A DNA stretch of 64,000 nt. It comes from Acetobacter orientalis (GTDB lineage: Bacteria > Pseudomonadota > Alphaproteobacteria > Acetobacterales > Acetobacteraceae). Positions 28,127 to 37,655 of the stretch are shown here, piece after piece. Made by a program: the position numbers and the translations under genes. Below the pieces are notes generated by a model. The model worked only from the letters and a program-made list of their open reading frames with translations, did not search any database and was not told where the DNA came from. How positions within the stretch are numbered: the stretch's first letter is position 1; every line of letters starts with the position of its first letter. The DNA lies in the NCBI RefSeq assembly GCF_000963965.1, contig NZ_BAMX01000014.1, forward strand, positions 1 to 64,000. The letters are read 5' to 3'.

Positions 28127-28284
28127 AACCATAGTTTCACTTGCATAAAGGCGTAAAAACCGCCATATGGGCCTCGCTTGGCCCAGGCCGGGACGACGCA
28201 CGCGAAGCCTTTACACCTCTGGTGTCCTGCAAAACAGGGCGGTGCTTCGCGGAGGATTAACCAGAATGGTAGGATTTATGCCCG

Positions 28285-29088
28285 ATGGCGATGCCCGATT
28301 TCACACTCCGCCAGCTGCTTGAAGCTGGTGTTCACTTTGGTCACCACACACGCCGCTGGAACCCGCGCATGGCGCCGTACCTGTTCGGTGTGCGTAACCA
28401 GGTTCACATCATCGACCTGCAGCAGACCGTTGGCCTGCTTGACCGCGCTCTTCAGGCTATCCGTAACACGGTTGCCGGTGGTGGCCGCGTTCTGTTTGTT
28501 GGCACCAAGCGCGCCGCAGCAGAACCGATTGCTGAAGCTGCAAAACGTTGCGGCCAGTATTATGTAAACCACCGTTGGCTGGGCGGTATGCTCACCAACT
28601 GGAAAACCATCACAGGCTCTATCAAACGCCTGCGCCAGATTGAAGAAATGCTGGACGGTGGTACGGCTGGTCTGACCAAGAAAGAAATTCTTGAACTGAC
28701 CCGCGACCGCGACAAGCTGGAACGCTCTTTGGGTGGTATTAAGGAAATGGGCGGTCTGCCCGATATCCTTTTCATTATCGACACCAACAAAGAAAAGCTG
28801 GCTGTTGAAGAAGCTAACAAACTGGGTATTCCGGTTGTTGCTATTCTCGACAGTAACTCTGACCCCAAAGGCGTCACCTTCCCGGTACCAGGTAACGATG
28901 ACGCAATTCGCGCTATCTCCCTGTACTGTGACCTGGTGTCTTCTTCTGTGCTGGACGGTATCTCTGCAGAACTCGGTGCTTCTGGCCAGGACTTCGGTGC
29001 GTCTGAAGAACTGCCTGTTGACCCAGCTCTGGAAGTTGAAGCTGCTGCTGCTCCGGCAGAAGAAGCTCAGGCTCCGGCTGCAAACTAA
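28285..29088 (+). CDS. rpsB: 30S ribosomal protein S2
   Basis: A 267-residue S2 with the family start [22 protein letters not shown], then [41 protein letters not shown] and [12 protein letters not shown], and an Ala/Glu-rich C-terminal tail common in Alphaproteobacteria. S2 joins the back of the 30S head late in assembly. The ATG at 28285 follows AGGA and an upstream GGAGG. Codon use is visibly more biased than in the neighbours, as expected for a highly expressed gene. tsf follows after a structured 126-base spacer. Confidence 0.98.
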   Translation: MAMPDFTLRQLLEAGVHFGHHTRRWNPRMAPYLFGVRNQVHIIDLQQTVGLLDRALQAIRNTVAGGGRVLFVGTKRAAAEPIAEAAKRCGQYYVNHRWLGGMLTNWKTITGSIKRLRQIEEMLDGGTAGLTKKEILELTRDRDKLERSLGGIKEMGGLPDILFIIDTNKEKLAVEEANKLGIPVVAILDSNSDPKGVTFPVPGNDDAIRAISLYCDLVSSSVLDGISAELGASGQDFGASEELPVDPALEVEAAAAPAEEAQAPAAN

Positions 29089-29098
29089 TTGACTGTTT

Positions 29099-29127
29099 AC
29101 AGGCGGGTGCAATGTGCCCGCCTGTTT
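29099..29127 (+). terminator. hairpin in rpsB-tsf spacer
   Basis: ACAGGCGGG pairs with CCCGCCTGT around a nine-base loop, followed by only TTT. It may reduce read-through from rpsB into tsf. A second palindrome, GTGCCTGCGCGCAGGCAC, and a GCGCGCCC/GGGCGCG hairpin follow before tsf. Confidence 0.5.
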
Positions 29128-29214
29128 GCAGCTAAGGATTGTGTGCCTGCGCGCAGGCACGTTACGGTGCGCGCCCCTAGATGGGCGCGTTCCGGTTTTT
29201 AAGGAGAGACAGAT

Positions 29215-30120
29215 ATGGCGGCCATTACAGCTGCACTGGTTAAGGAACTGCGCGAAAAAACTGGCGCAGGCATGATGGACTGCAAAAAAGCCCTGAACGA
29301 AGCCAACGGCGAAATTGAAGGCGCCATTGACTGGCTGCGTACCAAGGGCCTTGCTGCGGCTGCTAAAAAATCTGGCCGTACGGCTGCTGAAGGTCTGGTT
29401 GGCGTTGCCTCCGAAGACAAAAAAGCTGCTATGGTTGAAGTTAACGCTGAAACAGACTTTGTTGCCCGCAACGAAGCTTTCCAGAACTTTGTTGAAAGCG
29501 TTGCCAAGGTTGCCCTTAAAGTGGGCGAAGACCTTGAAGCAATTAAAGCGGCAACACTTGAAACCGGCCGTACAGTTGCTGATGAACTGACGCACCTGAT
29601 TGCGACCATTGGCGAAAACATGTCTCTGCGTCGTGCTCGCGTGTTTACAGTGCCGTCTGGCGTTGTCGCAACGTACGTGCATGGTGCCCTGCGCCCCGGC
29701 CTTGGCAAAATTGGCGTTTTGGCTGCTATTGAAGCCCCTTCTGCTGATGATGCGATTGCACAGCTTGGCCGCCAGATTGGTATGCATGTTGCTGCAACCC
29801 GTCCGTCTTCTCTGGACGTAACCAGCCTGAACCCTGAAGAAGTAGAGCGTGAACGCGCTGTGCTGATCGAGCAGGCTCGTGCCTCTGGTAAGCCAGAAGC
29901 CATCATTGAAAAAATGATCGAAGGCCGCATCCGTAAGTTCTATGAAGAAGTTGTTCTTCTGGAGCAGGTTTGGGTGCATGACGGCGAAAGCCGCGTGAAA
30001 AGCGTTCTGGAAAAAGCTGGCGTTAAGCTGGTTGGCTTCGACCGCTTCCAGCTTGGTGAAGGCATTGAAAAAGAAGCTGATGACTTTGCAGCAGAAGTTG
30101 CAAAAGTTTCTGGCGTCTGA
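29215..30120 (+). CDS. tsf: translation elongation factor Ts
   Basis: A 301-residue EF-Ts, the nucleotide exchange factor that recycles EF-Tu. The N-terminal UBA-like part reads [20 protein letters not shown], followed by [17 protein letters not shown] (the TDFV core that contacts EF-Tu), and the C-terminal [18 protein letters not shown] with a following [16 protein letters not shown] precedes the ATG. It forms the usual rpsB-tsf pair; recO follows after 18 bases. Confidence 0.98.
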   Translation: MAAITAALVKELREKTGAGMMDCKKALNEANGEIEGAIDWLRTKGLAAAAKKSGRTAAEGLVGVASEDKKAAMVEVNAETDFVARNEAFQNFVESVAKVALKVGEDLEAIKAATLETGRTVADELTHLIATIGENMSLRRARVFTVPSGVVATYVHGALRPGLGKIGVLAAIEAPSADDAIAQLGRQIGMHVAATRPSSLDVTSLNPEEVERERAVLIEQARASGKPEAIIEKMIEGRIRKFYEEVVLLEQVWVHDGESRVKSVLEKAGVKLVGFDRFQLGEGIEKEADDFAAEVAKVSGV

Positions 30121-30138
30121 TTTCAGGCTGATCGCTGA

Positions 30139-30963
30139 ATGATGAACAAGGGCGGGACTTCCCACGATTGGGAGGCTCCCGCCCTTGTGCTTTCTGCCGC
30201 CCCATTGGGGGAGGCAAACGCCCGTGTACATGTCTTGACCGAAGAGCACGGGCTTGTGCGCGGTGTGGCCTATGGCGCGCGCTCGCGCGCGGGCAGTGCG
30301 CTATGGCAACCGGGCAATGTTGTTAAAACTCGGTTTCAGGCACGCACGACAGGGGCTATGCCCCGCCTGTCTGGCGAAATGCTCTATGGCTGTGGTTTTC
30401 GGCTGCTTGATGCGCCACTCGCCCTTTCCATGATGCAATCTGTGTGTGTATTGGCAGACACTGCTTTGCCTGAAGGCGAGCCTTGCCCGCTGCTTTTTGC
30501 ACAAACGGTTAAGCTGCTTACTTTTTTGGGTGTTGACCCGGCTCTCTCTGAGCGTGAAGGTTTACCGCAGGTTGTTAGGTGGGAGTTGGCCTTGCTGGCC
30601 GACCTTGGTTTTGGCCTAGATTTATCGTGCTGTGCGGTAAGTGGGGCAACAACTGGCCTTGCTTACGTTTCACCACGTACTGGGCGCGCTGTTACGCAAG
30701 AGGCAGCGGGCGCATGGCAAGACCGCCTGCTACCATTGCCAGACTTTTTACTAACTGAAGACGATACCGGCACCCTACAAGACTGGGTAGCAGGCTTAAA
30801 ACTAACCGGATATTTCCTTGCGCGCGATGCATATGGCCAGCGCCACCTGCCTTTACCTGCCGCGCGCGAGCGGTTGTCTCTGCGTGCAGAAAGGGCGCTG
30901 CTGCCTGACCCTGTGCCGCACCAGCCCGACGGGAGAGAGGGTTTTGGGCTGGCTCCAGACTAA
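30139..30963 (+). CDS. recO: DNA repair protein RecO
   Basis: A 274-residue RecO, which loads RecA on SSB-coated single strands with RecR. The N-terminal OB fold shows APALVLSAAPLGEANARVHVLTEE and LVRGVAYGARSR, with WQPGNVVKTRFQAR. The C-terminal helical domain includes RWELALLADLGFGLDLSCC and a YVSPRTGRAV segment. The usual zinc-finger quartet is only partly visible (paired Cys in DLSCC). The start is ATG at 30139 or the adjacent ATG at 30142. Its stop overlaps the convergent esterase gene by four bases. Confidence 0.9.
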   Translation: MMNKGGTSHDWEAPALVLSAAPLGEANARVHVLTEEHGLVRGVAYGARSRAGSALWQPGNVVKTRFQARTTGAMPRLSGEMLYGCGFRLLDAPLALSMMQSVCVLADTALPEGEPCPLLFAQTVKLLTFLGVDPALSEREGLPQVVRWELALLADLGFGLDLSCCAVSGATTGLAYVSPRTGRAVTQEAAGAWQDRLLPLPDFLLTEDDTGTLQDWVAGLKLTGYFLARDAYGQRHLPLPAARERLSLRAERALLPDPVPHQPDGREGFGLAPD

Positions 30964-31910
30964 AGCAAAAAGCGCTGTGTATGCAGCCAGTTTTCGGCCA
31001 ATGTAGCCCATGGTGTGTGGCCAAAGCATTGTGTTAAACCAAACCCGTGCCCTCCGGTTTCTAGCACGTAGCGGGTTACGGGTACGTGGTGCTCTAGGCA
31101 GGCATTTTGCAATATGGCTGTGTTGGCCACGTTGGCTATGGGGTCATCAGCGGCTTGTACTAAAAAGAACGGTGGGCAGGCTTCTGTTACATAGGTTTGC
31201 ACAGACCATGCCTGCGCTTGGGCCAGTGTGGGGTGGGGGCCAAGTAAACTGCGGTGCGTTTGGGTAGTATCGTAGGGTGGCATAAGGGTTACAACGGGGT
31301 AGGCTAACAGGCTGCACGCAATGTGCGGGGTAAGCGTATCAAGGCTGTCAAGTGGGGTATAAGTTTGCCAGTCTGGCCGGGTTGCAAGCATACCCATAAG
31401 GTGCCCCCCGGCAGAAAAACCTAAAACGCCTAGCCTGTTTGTAGCGAGGCCAAAGGTTGTGGCTTTGCTGTGCATGAGCCTAAGGGCGCGTTGTGCGTCT
31501 TGAAATGGTGCAAGAGCAGCACTCTGCCACCCTTCGGTGGGCAGCCGGTAGGTAAGCACAAAAGCGGTTATGCCTAGGCTGTTTAACCACGCGGCAGCCG
31601 CAAGCCCTTCTTTGCGCATAACAATGTGCTTGTAGCCTCCGCCGGGGGCTACCAAAACAGCCGCGCCGTTAGGGCGTGCTGGGCGGTAAATATCAAGCAT
31701 AGGCGTTGCAATAGCAGAGAGCGTGCCGTGGCGAGATATATCGGGCGTGTTTGTATGCGGGCCACCACCACCGGGTGGGGTACTGGGCCAGAGCGGCAGG
31801 CTAATAAGGGGGGCAAGTGCAGCAAGAGGTGTTGCACCAGCAAAACCGTATGGCACTGTTGTTGCGCTGGCAGCAGCGGCTAAAAAGCGGCGTCTGGTAT
31901 AAAAGTGCAT
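30960..31910 (-). CDS. exported alpha/beta hydrolase (BD-FAE/acetyl-esterase type)
   Basis: A 316-residue secreted esterase-like protein. A Tat-like signal (TRRRFLAAAASA at residues 5-16) suggests periplasmic export. The catalytic serine is in GFSAGG (Ser166), the oxyanion hole in APGGGYKHI, an acid in QAADDPIANV and the histidine in GGHGFG, giving a complete triad. This layout is that of the BD-FAE/xylan-acetylesterase branch that removes acetyl or feruloyl groups from plant polysaccharides; the real substrate is inference. AGGAGT precedes the ATG at 31910. Confidence 0.85.
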   Translation of the reverse strand: MHFYTRRRFLAAAASATTVPYGFAGATPLAALAPLISLPLWPSTPPGGGGPHTNTPDISRHGTLSAIATPMLDIYRPARPNGAAVLVAPGGGYKHIVMRKEGLAAAAWLNSLGITAFVLTYRLPTEGWQSAALAPFQDAQRALRLMHSKATTFGLATNRLGVLGFSAGGHLMGMLATRPDWQTYTPLDSLDTLTPHIACSLLAYPVVTLMPPYDTTQTHRSLLGPHPTLAQAQAWSVQTYVTEACPPFFLVQAADDPIANVANTAILQNACLEHHVPVTRYVLETGGHGFGLTQCFGHTPWATLAENWLHTQRFLL

Positions 31911-32080
31911 ACGGACTCCTGAGTGCTAAGGTAGAGTGGCTTAATGTAGTGGCCTAAGCGGTGCAGAATAAAGCCACCAGCTTGCAGTGAGCAGATACGC
32001 TTGGGGGCTGGAACAAAATGGCATCCGGGGCTATGTGTGGCGCTGGGCTATGGTGCACACAGTGTGTTCGGGAGCAAAAA

Positions 32081-34288
32081 ATGAGCGAAACCCTTGAAGG
32101 CCGCGTAGAAGAGACGAAGCTGGCAGAGGCTCTAAGTGAGCGGTATCTGGCTTACGCACTTTCTACTATTATGTCTCGCTCTCTGCCGGACGTGCGTGAT
32201 GGGCTTAAGCCTGTGCACCGCAGGCTGGTTTATGCCATGCACCAGCTTAAATTAGACCCTACCTCGGGCTTTAAAAAGTGCGCTCGTGTGGTGGGTGACG
32301 TTATTGGTAAATTTCACCCCCATGGTGATGCATCTGTTTACGAAGCGCTTGTGCGTTTGGCGCAAGACTTTGCCGCCCGCTACCCCTTGGTAGAAGGCCA
32401 AGGCAATTTTGGCTCCATTGATGGTGATAACGCAGCCGCAATGCGTTATACTGAAGCCCGCCTGACCGAAGTTGCCCGCGCCCTGCTAGACGGCATTGAA
32501 GATGATGCTGTTGATTTTCGCCCCACGTATGATGGGGAAGAAAATGAACCCCTGGTGTTGCCAGCGGCTTTCCCCAACCTGTTAGCCAATGGGGCGGCAG
32601 GTATTGCTGTGGGTATGGCTACCAGCATACCCCCCCACAATGCGGGCGAGGTCTGTGCGGCAGCAGCTTTGCTGGTGCGTAAGCCTGACAGTACGACGCA
32701 AGACCTGCTGGCTCTTATGCCGGGGCCAGACTTTCCGACCGGTGGGTTGATTGTTGAAGATGCAGACAGCATTTTACGGTCTTACGAGACAGGGCGCGGC
32801 AGCTTTAGAATGCGTGCCCGCTGGACGGTTGAGCAGGGCCGTTTTGGTACGTGGCAGATTGTTGTAACCGAAATTCCCTACCAAGTGCAGAAATCGCGCT
32901 TGATAGAGCAGGTTGCAGACTTACTTGAGCAGAAAAAACTGCCCCTGCTGGGCGATATTCGTGATGAAAGTACCGATGAAATTAGGCTTGTTTTAGAGCC
33001 AAAAACACGCGGTATTGAGCCAGAAGTGTTAATGGAAACCATGTTTAGAGCCACGCAGCTTGAAAGCCGCTTTGGCCTGAACATGAACGTACTTGGCCCT
33101 AACCGCACCCCCGGTGTTATGGGCTTGAAAGACGTGTTGCGGGCATGGCTTGACCACCGCCACGAAGTGCTGGAGCGCCGCAGCCGCCACCGTTTGGAGG
33201 CTGTAGAACGCCGCCTTGAAATTCTGGCTGGTTTTCTGGCGGTTTATTTGAACCTAGACGAAGTTATTCGCATTATTCGGGAAGAAGATGACGCGAAGGC
33301 CAGCCTGATCCAGACATTTTCGTTGACCGACCTACAAGCTGAGTCTGTGCTCAATATGCGCTTGCGGAGCTTGCGGCGGCTTGAAGAAATGGAAATTCGG
33401 AAAGAGCACGAAAAGCTCTCTGCTGAGCAAGCGGATCTGCTTACCTTGCTGGGTGATGAAAAACTGCGCTGGAAACGTATTGCCAAAGAGCTGGACGGTA
33501 TGGTCAAGCAGTTTGGTACAGGCAAATTGGGCCAGCGTCGCAGCACCTTGCAAGACGCACCAGAGCCGGTTGATATTTCAGTCATTGAAACGGTCGATCG
33601 TGAACCAATAACCGTTATTCTCTCTCAAAAAGGGTGGGTGCGGGCTGTCAAAGGCCATTCTATCGACCTTGAAAACCAAAAGTTTAAAGAGGGGGATAGC
33701 CTGAAACTGGCTATACCGTGCCAGACAACAGACAAACTGTGTTTCTTTGCGACAGATGGCAGGGCCTTTACGGTTAAAAGCTCTGACGTGCCCCGCGGCA
33801 GGGGCGATGGGCAGCCAGTGCGCCTGTTGTGTGACCTCTCTAACGATGAAGATTTGGTGGCCGTATTTGCCATTAAAGAAGGGGCCAAACGTTTGGTGGC
33901 CTCAAGCGCTGGGCGCGGCATGTTGGTAGAAGAAGAGGCCTTGGTGGCGGAAAAACGCTCAGGCCGTCAGGTTCTTAACTTAAAAGAGGGTGAGTTTACC
34001 TGCATTTGCAGCCCCGCTGAGGGCGATTACGTAGCTGTGGTGGGCGATAATAGGCGTTTCCTTATTTTCCCGACAGAACAACTGCCGGTTATGGCGCGCG
34101 GGCTGGGCGTGGCCCTGCAAAAATACACCGATGGTGGCTTGCGCATGGCAATGGTCTTTTCAGCCGAGGAAGGTTTGCTGTGGCCCGGCGCAGTTCGTGT
34201 GCGCCAGTTTGCAGACCTACAAGATTGGGTAGGAAAACGGGCAGCTGTTGGTAAATCTGCACCACCATGGGCCACTAAAAAAGCCTAA
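32081..34288 (+). CDS. parC: DNA topoisomerase IV subunit A
   Basis: A 735-residue type IIA topoisomerase subunit, cutting and rejoining DNA to decatenate chromosomes with ParE. The N-terminal half shows MSRSLPDVRDGLKPVHRRL, the quinolone region GKFHPHGDASVYEALVRLA, MRYTEARL with the catalytic Tyr, and FPNLLANGAAGIAVGMAT. The C-terminal beta-propeller is short and lacks the GyrA box, supporting ParC over GyrA. At the position of E. coli ParC Ser80 this protein has Ala. GGGAG precedes the ATG at 32081. A hairpin terminator follows. Confidence 0.94.
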   Translation: MSETLEGRVEETKLAEALSERYLAYALSTIMSRSLPDVRDGLKPVHRRLVYAMHQLKLDPTSGFKKCARVVGDVIGKFHPHGDASVYEALVRLAQDFAARYPLVEGQGNFGSIDGDNAAAMRYTEARLTEVARALLDGIEDDAVDFRPTYDGEENEPLVLPAAFPNLLANGAAGIAVGMATSIPPHNAGEVCAAAALLVRKPDSTTQDLLALMPGPDFPTGGLIVEDADSILRSYETGRGSFRMRARWTVEQGRFGTWQIVVTEIPYQVQKSRLIEQVADLLEQKKLPLLGDIRDESTDEIRLVLEPKTRGIEPEVLMETMFRATQLESRFGLNMNVLGPNRTPGVMGLKDVLRAWLDHRHEVLERRSRHRLEAVERRLEILAGFLAVYLNLDEVIRIIREEDDAKASLIQTFSLTDLQAESVLNMRLRSLRRLEEMEIRKEHEKLSAEQADLLTLLGDEKLRWKRIAKELDGMVKQFGTGKLGQRRSTLQDAPEPVDISVIETVDREPITVILSQKGWVRAVKGHSIDLENQKFKEGDSLKLAIPCQTTDKLCFFATDGRAFTVKSSDVPRGRGDGQPVRLLCDLSNDEDLVAVFAIKEGAKRLVASSAGRGMLVEEEALVAEKRSGRQVLNLKEGEFTCICSPAEGDYVAVVGDNRRFLIFPTEQLPVMARGLGVALQKYTDGGLRMAMVFSAEEGLLWPGAVRVRQFADLQDWVGKRAAVGKSAPPWATKKA

Positions 34289-34595
34289 AATTAAACGCAA
34301 AGGCACAAGAGCACTGCGTTTGGTAAGCAGTTGCTGTTGTGCCTTTTGTATGAGGCTATGAGGCTATGAGGTGTAAAACGAACTCTTTTAGAGGTGGTTT
34401 CAAAAAATAAGAGCCGGAATTGACAGCGTATTTTTGAAACACCCACTTAGAACCATTGGGAGTAGAGCGTACGAAGGTGGAAGAGGTTGCCTCAAAGAGG
34501 GCTAGGCCGCCAGAGAGTATGCTTGCCCTGCCTGTGTAAGCGCGCAGGCGAGTTATAGGTCTTTCTGCTTGGCAGAAACGTGCTATGCGCAGTGC
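34289..34595. other. intergenic region between parC and arfB
   Basis: About 307 bases with the parC terminator, a short direct repeat TGAGGCTA (two copies near 34350) and an imperfect inverted repeat (GTGGTTTCAAAAA near 34392 with TTTTTGAAACACCCAC near 34429). No convincing gene; an 83-codon minus-strand frame here has no family resemblance. Confidence 0.5.
34299..34347 (+). terminator. rho-independent terminator after parC
   Basis: AAAGGCACAA pairs with TTGTGCCTTT, a ten-base-pair stem followed by TTG, just after the parC stop. Confidence 0.6.
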
Positions 34596-35018
34596 ATGGC
34601 AATTCAAATTTTACCCACACTGTCTTTGGCTGAGACTGAGCTTGAGGTGAGCTATATTTTAGCATCAGGCCCCGGTGGGCAAAACGTTAATAAGGTCGCG
34701 ACAGCCGCACAGTTGCGCTTTAATGCGGCTGCGTCTCCCGCATTATCTGAGCGTATTAAACAACGTTTGCTAGAAATTGCAGGCAGTCGCGCCACGCGCG
34801 ATGGCGTTATAGTTATTACAGCCCGGCGCTTTAGAACCCAATTGCGCAACCGCGAAGATGCCATAGAACGACTTGCTGACCTTATAAGAGAAGCCGCACA
34901 CCGCCCAGCATACCGGGTGGCAACCCGCCCAAGCCGCGCCGCCAAAAGGCGGCGTTTAGACGGTAAGGCCCACAGAGCAACCTTAAAGCGCCAGCGTACA
35001 GTAAGGTTTGATGATTAG
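34596..35018 (+). CDS. arfB: alternative ribosome-rescue factor / peptidyl-tRNA hydrolase ArfB
   Basis: A 140-residue YaeJ/ICT1-type protein that enters stalled ribosomes and hydrolyses peptidyl-tRNA. The GGQ catalytic motif is at residues 27-29 in ASGPGGQNVNKVATAAQLRF. The C-terminal tail (RPSRAAKRRRLDGKAH, then TLKRQRTVRF) is the basic extension that inserts in the empty mRNA channel. The length is right for ArfB and far too short for RF1/RF2. The ATG at 34596 was preferred to one 27 bases earlier because the family begins just there. Confidence 0.92.
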   Translation: MAIQILPTLSLAETELEVSYILASGPGGQNVNKVATAAQLRFNAAASPALSERIKQRLLEIAGSRATRDGVIVITARRFRTQLRNREDAIERLADLIREAAHRPAYRVATRPSRAAKRRRLDGKAHRATLKRQRTVRFDD

Positions 35019-35140
35019 ACTGCAATATGTGTTGCTTATTAGAGGTGCTGCTTTTGTAAGTTGAGATGGTTTACATAGTTAATAAATGCTATGGGCCCAT
35101 TTTAAATGCAGAACGAAACTTTTTATTAAGGCACTTAGAT

Positions 35141-36832
35141 ATGGCAACGCGACAAGAATATACGGGAGAAGAAAATGGATATTTCTCATTCCCGCTACGT
35201 TTTTTGTTTTATACGCTGTTTTCTTTCATCTCTGGCTCTATTTGTTACCATTATGGAATGCATTTTTATATAGATTCAGATGAAGCCAATTACTATTTGG
35301 CTGCGCAGGATATGGCGCATGGTAATTTTACTTTGAAAGGTTGGGTGTTTTCTCCAGATAATTTTTGGTTAATCGATATTCTCGGTATGGCCACGCTTAT
35401 AAAATTCGGTGGATTAGGTATAACCGCTCCCCATTTGATGGCAGCTATCTGGTGGGCAGGTGTTACGTTTTGTGCCTTATGTTTAGCTAACCCACCGCAG
35501 AAAACATGGTCGTGGGTGAGGTGCTTACCTGTCATTCTGTTTATTGCATTTCCGCCTTTATATGAACACAGACCTTCGGGGTTTATTACGTTTGTGCCAT
35601 ATCATGTAGGTACGCTATTTTATGGGTTATGTGGCCTTGTCGCGGCACAAATGATTTCTATACGTAAAAATAGTGTCATAAATTATCTGCTTCTGGGCAT
35701 TACTGCGTTACCAATTTTCACCAGTGATTTTTTTGGTGTGGTTTTTTATGTCATGCCACTTGTTTTTGTAAGTTTGCTTTTTCGCTTAAAAGGCGAGAAC
35801 ACAGTGCCGCCTAAAGGTCTTATTACAGCGTTTGGTATAGCGTTTATTATTTCTGAACTTGTTAAAATATATGTTCATCATAGTGGTGGATTTGTTGCCC
35901 ACACACTTCATTCAAAATTCATTTCTATAGAAGAAATGCCATCTAAAATAATATATACGATGAAATCAGTATTCGATTTTTTTGGTGTGGATTTTTTCGG
36001 TCATAAAGTTGGTAGCGCTATTCCTGATTTAATAAAATTAATTCCTTTTTTGGTTTTTTGTTTATTTTTATATAAAAAAATAAAAAACAGAAAAGCCTAC
36101 TGTTTGATAGGTTTTGATTATATTTCATCATCTTTATTTTTGGGTGGAACGATAATATTTTTTGCATCCCTATTTTCTGATTTTTCTTTGTATAAAGAGG
36201 ATATTATTAGATATCTTCTTCCATTTTTTGTATTTTATATTTTAATATATACGAGAAATGCTCAAATAAATAAATTTCTATTTTTGGTGCCATGCTTTCT
36301 GATTTCCATAGTTTATATTTCAACATGGGGTACGATTACTAAAACAAAAAGTTCTTTCAAGGATATTTTTGGCGTTCATCATCAAATGGACACTGCTTAT
36401 ATTGAAGAAAAACTCAAAGAAAATAATTTGCGCTTGGGGTATGCAGGTTACTGGGAAGCGTCTGTGGTTACAGCGAATAGTCAAGGAAGGTTTTTATCTA
36501 GAGCAATAAAAGTGAGTGAAAGAGAAGTATCGAATTCTCCTTTAGGGCATGATCAATGCCAATTATCTCCTTATGTATGGATTAGTAAATTAGATTGGTA
36601 CAAAAAATCTAATTTTGAGAATGAAAAACAGATATTTTTCATTACACATATTTATGGAGAAGAGCACGATAGCTGGCTTTTACAGGATCGTGTTATTAAT
36701 AACTTAGGGCAGCCTGATAAAATTATACCTTTGGGTGATAATTTAGCTATTGATGTTTATAATACAGAGCGTGTTTTTGCGTGTCAGTCTTTATATACTT
36801 GGGAAAAACACGGAAAAAGAGTCGATTTGTGA
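35141..36832 (+). CDS. polytopic membrane protein, GT-C glycosyltransferase-like, AT-rich
   Basis: A 563-residue integral membrane protein with about ten or more hydrophobic segments in residues 19-420 and a soluble C-terminal domain of about 140 residues. The first segment is followed by an acidic loop IDSDEANYYLAA (Asp45, Asp47, Glu48), the layout of GT-C glycosyltransferases and ArnT-like enzymes that use lipid-linked sugars. I cannot name the family. The gene is strikingly AT-rich, with long A and T runs, unlike all its neighbours, suggesting acquisition from a low-G+C donor. The ATG at 35141 has AAGG upstream; another in-frame ATG is at 35066. No transposase or tRNA flanks it. Confidence 0.75.
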   Translation: MATRQEYTGEENGYFSFPLRFLFYTLFSFISGSICYHYGMHFYIDSDEANYYLAAQDMAHGNFTLKGWVFSPDNFWLIDILGMATLIKFGGLGITAPHLMAAIWWAGVTFCALCLANPPQKTWSWVRCLPVILFIAFPPLYEHRPSGFITFVPYHVGTLFYGLCGLVAAQMISIRKNSVINYLLLGITALPIFTSDFFGVVFYVMPLVFVSLLFRLKGENTVPPKGLITAFGIAFIISELVKIYVHHSGGFVAHTLHSKFISIEEMPSKIIYTMKSVFDFFGVDFFGHKVGSAIPDLIKLIPFLVFCLFLYKKIKNRKAYCLIGFDYISSSLFLGGTIIFFASLFSDFSLYKEDIIRYLLPFFVFYILIYTRNAQINKFLFLVPCFLISIVYISTWGTITKTKSSFKDIFGVHHQMDTAYIEEKLKENNLRLGYAGYWEASVVTANSQGRFLSRAIKVSEREVSNSPLGHDQCQLSPYVWISKLDWYKKSNFENEKQIFFITHIYGEEHDSWLLQDRVINNLGQPDKIIPLGDNLAIDVYNTERVFACQSLYTWEKHGKRVDL

Positions 36833-36911
36833 AACGGGTAATAGCTCTGCTTCATGGAGAGCTATTGACTGTTTAAAAATAGAGTTAGTTGGTGCTGTGC
36901 GGACTTTTTGG

Positions 36912-37655
36912 TTATTCCGCCCCTTCTGGTGGGTGTTTGGGGTTTAAGTCTTGCCATGTACCGTGGTGGAGTATTTCTGCTGGGCGGTAGCGGGATTTGT
37001 AGGTCATTTTGGCGCTACCGCGCACCCAGTAGCCAAGATACAGGTAGGGCAGCCCCAAGGACTTGGTTTTTTCAATAAGCGCTAAAATAACAAAGCTCCC
37101 TAATGAGCGCTGTGGGGCGTCAGGCTCGTAAAAGCTGTAAACGGCAGAAAGCCCGTCTTCCAATTGGTCTATAAGACAGGTGGCAATAAGGGTTTGCTCC
37201 GCGGTGCGGAATTCGGCCAGCAGGGTTTGCACGGGGGTATCTTCTACCATTGTGCGGTATTCTGTGGCGGTCATGCTGGCCATTTCGCCATCTGTGTGGC
37301 GTGTGTCTTGGTAGCGCGCAAACAGGGCGTATTGCTCTGGGGTGGCAAGGGGCGGCACAAGGGTTGCCCGTAGGTCTGCATTGCGCCGGATAGTACGTTT
37401 TTGGGTGCGGTCTGGTGTAAAGCGGTTAACTGGCAGGCGTATGGGTATGCAGGCTGTGCAGTTTTCACACATTGGGGCGTAGGCCAGAGTATGGCTGCGC
37501 CTAAACCCGGCGCGAGACAGGCGGCTATGGAGGGCATCTGCCTGCGGTACGGCTAGGTCTGCAATAATTTTCCGCTCTGTTCTATTGGGCAGATACGGGC
37601 AGGGGAGGGGCGCTGTTGTATAAAAAAACTGCGAATGGCGCAGTGAGGAAACCAT
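36912..37655 (-). CDS. bpt: aspartate/glutamate leucyltransferase
   Basis: A 247-residue member of the ATE1-related leucyltransferases (Bpt). These add leucine from Leu-tRNA to proteins with N-terminal Asp or Glu, marking them for ClpS/ClpAP. Signatures are FFYTTAPLPCPYLPNRTERK at the N-terminus, the Cys cluster APMCENCTACIPIRL, VYSFYEPD, and the C-terminal LGYWVRGSAKMTYKSRYRP, of which the last two carry acyltransferase-fold residues. The start is ATG at 37655. It is a single gene; clpS and clpA are not in the window. Confidence 0.92.
   Translation of the reverse strand: MVSSLRHSQFFYTTAPLPCPYLPNRTERKIIADLAVPQADALHSRLSRAGFRRSHTLAYAPMCENCTACIPIRLPVNRFTPDRTQKRTIRRNADLRATLVPPLATPEQYALFARYQDTRHTDGEMASMTATEYRTMVEDTPVQTLLAEFRTAEQTLIATCLIDQLEDGLSAVYSFYEPDAPQRSLGSFVILALIEKTKSLGLPYLYLGYWVRGSAKMTYKSRYRPAEILHHGTWQDLNPKHPPEGAE

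Noticed and set aside
28276-30249. Long minus-strand open frame opposite rpsB and tsf
   Set aside because: It is the complement of two highly expressed genes with strong codon bias, which leaves the opposite frame free of stops. The protein shows no family features.
34356-34607. 83-codon minus-strand frame and inverted repeat (possible insertion-sequence remnant)
   Set aside because: No transposase similarity and only an imperfect repeat. The call would need a second copy elsewhere.
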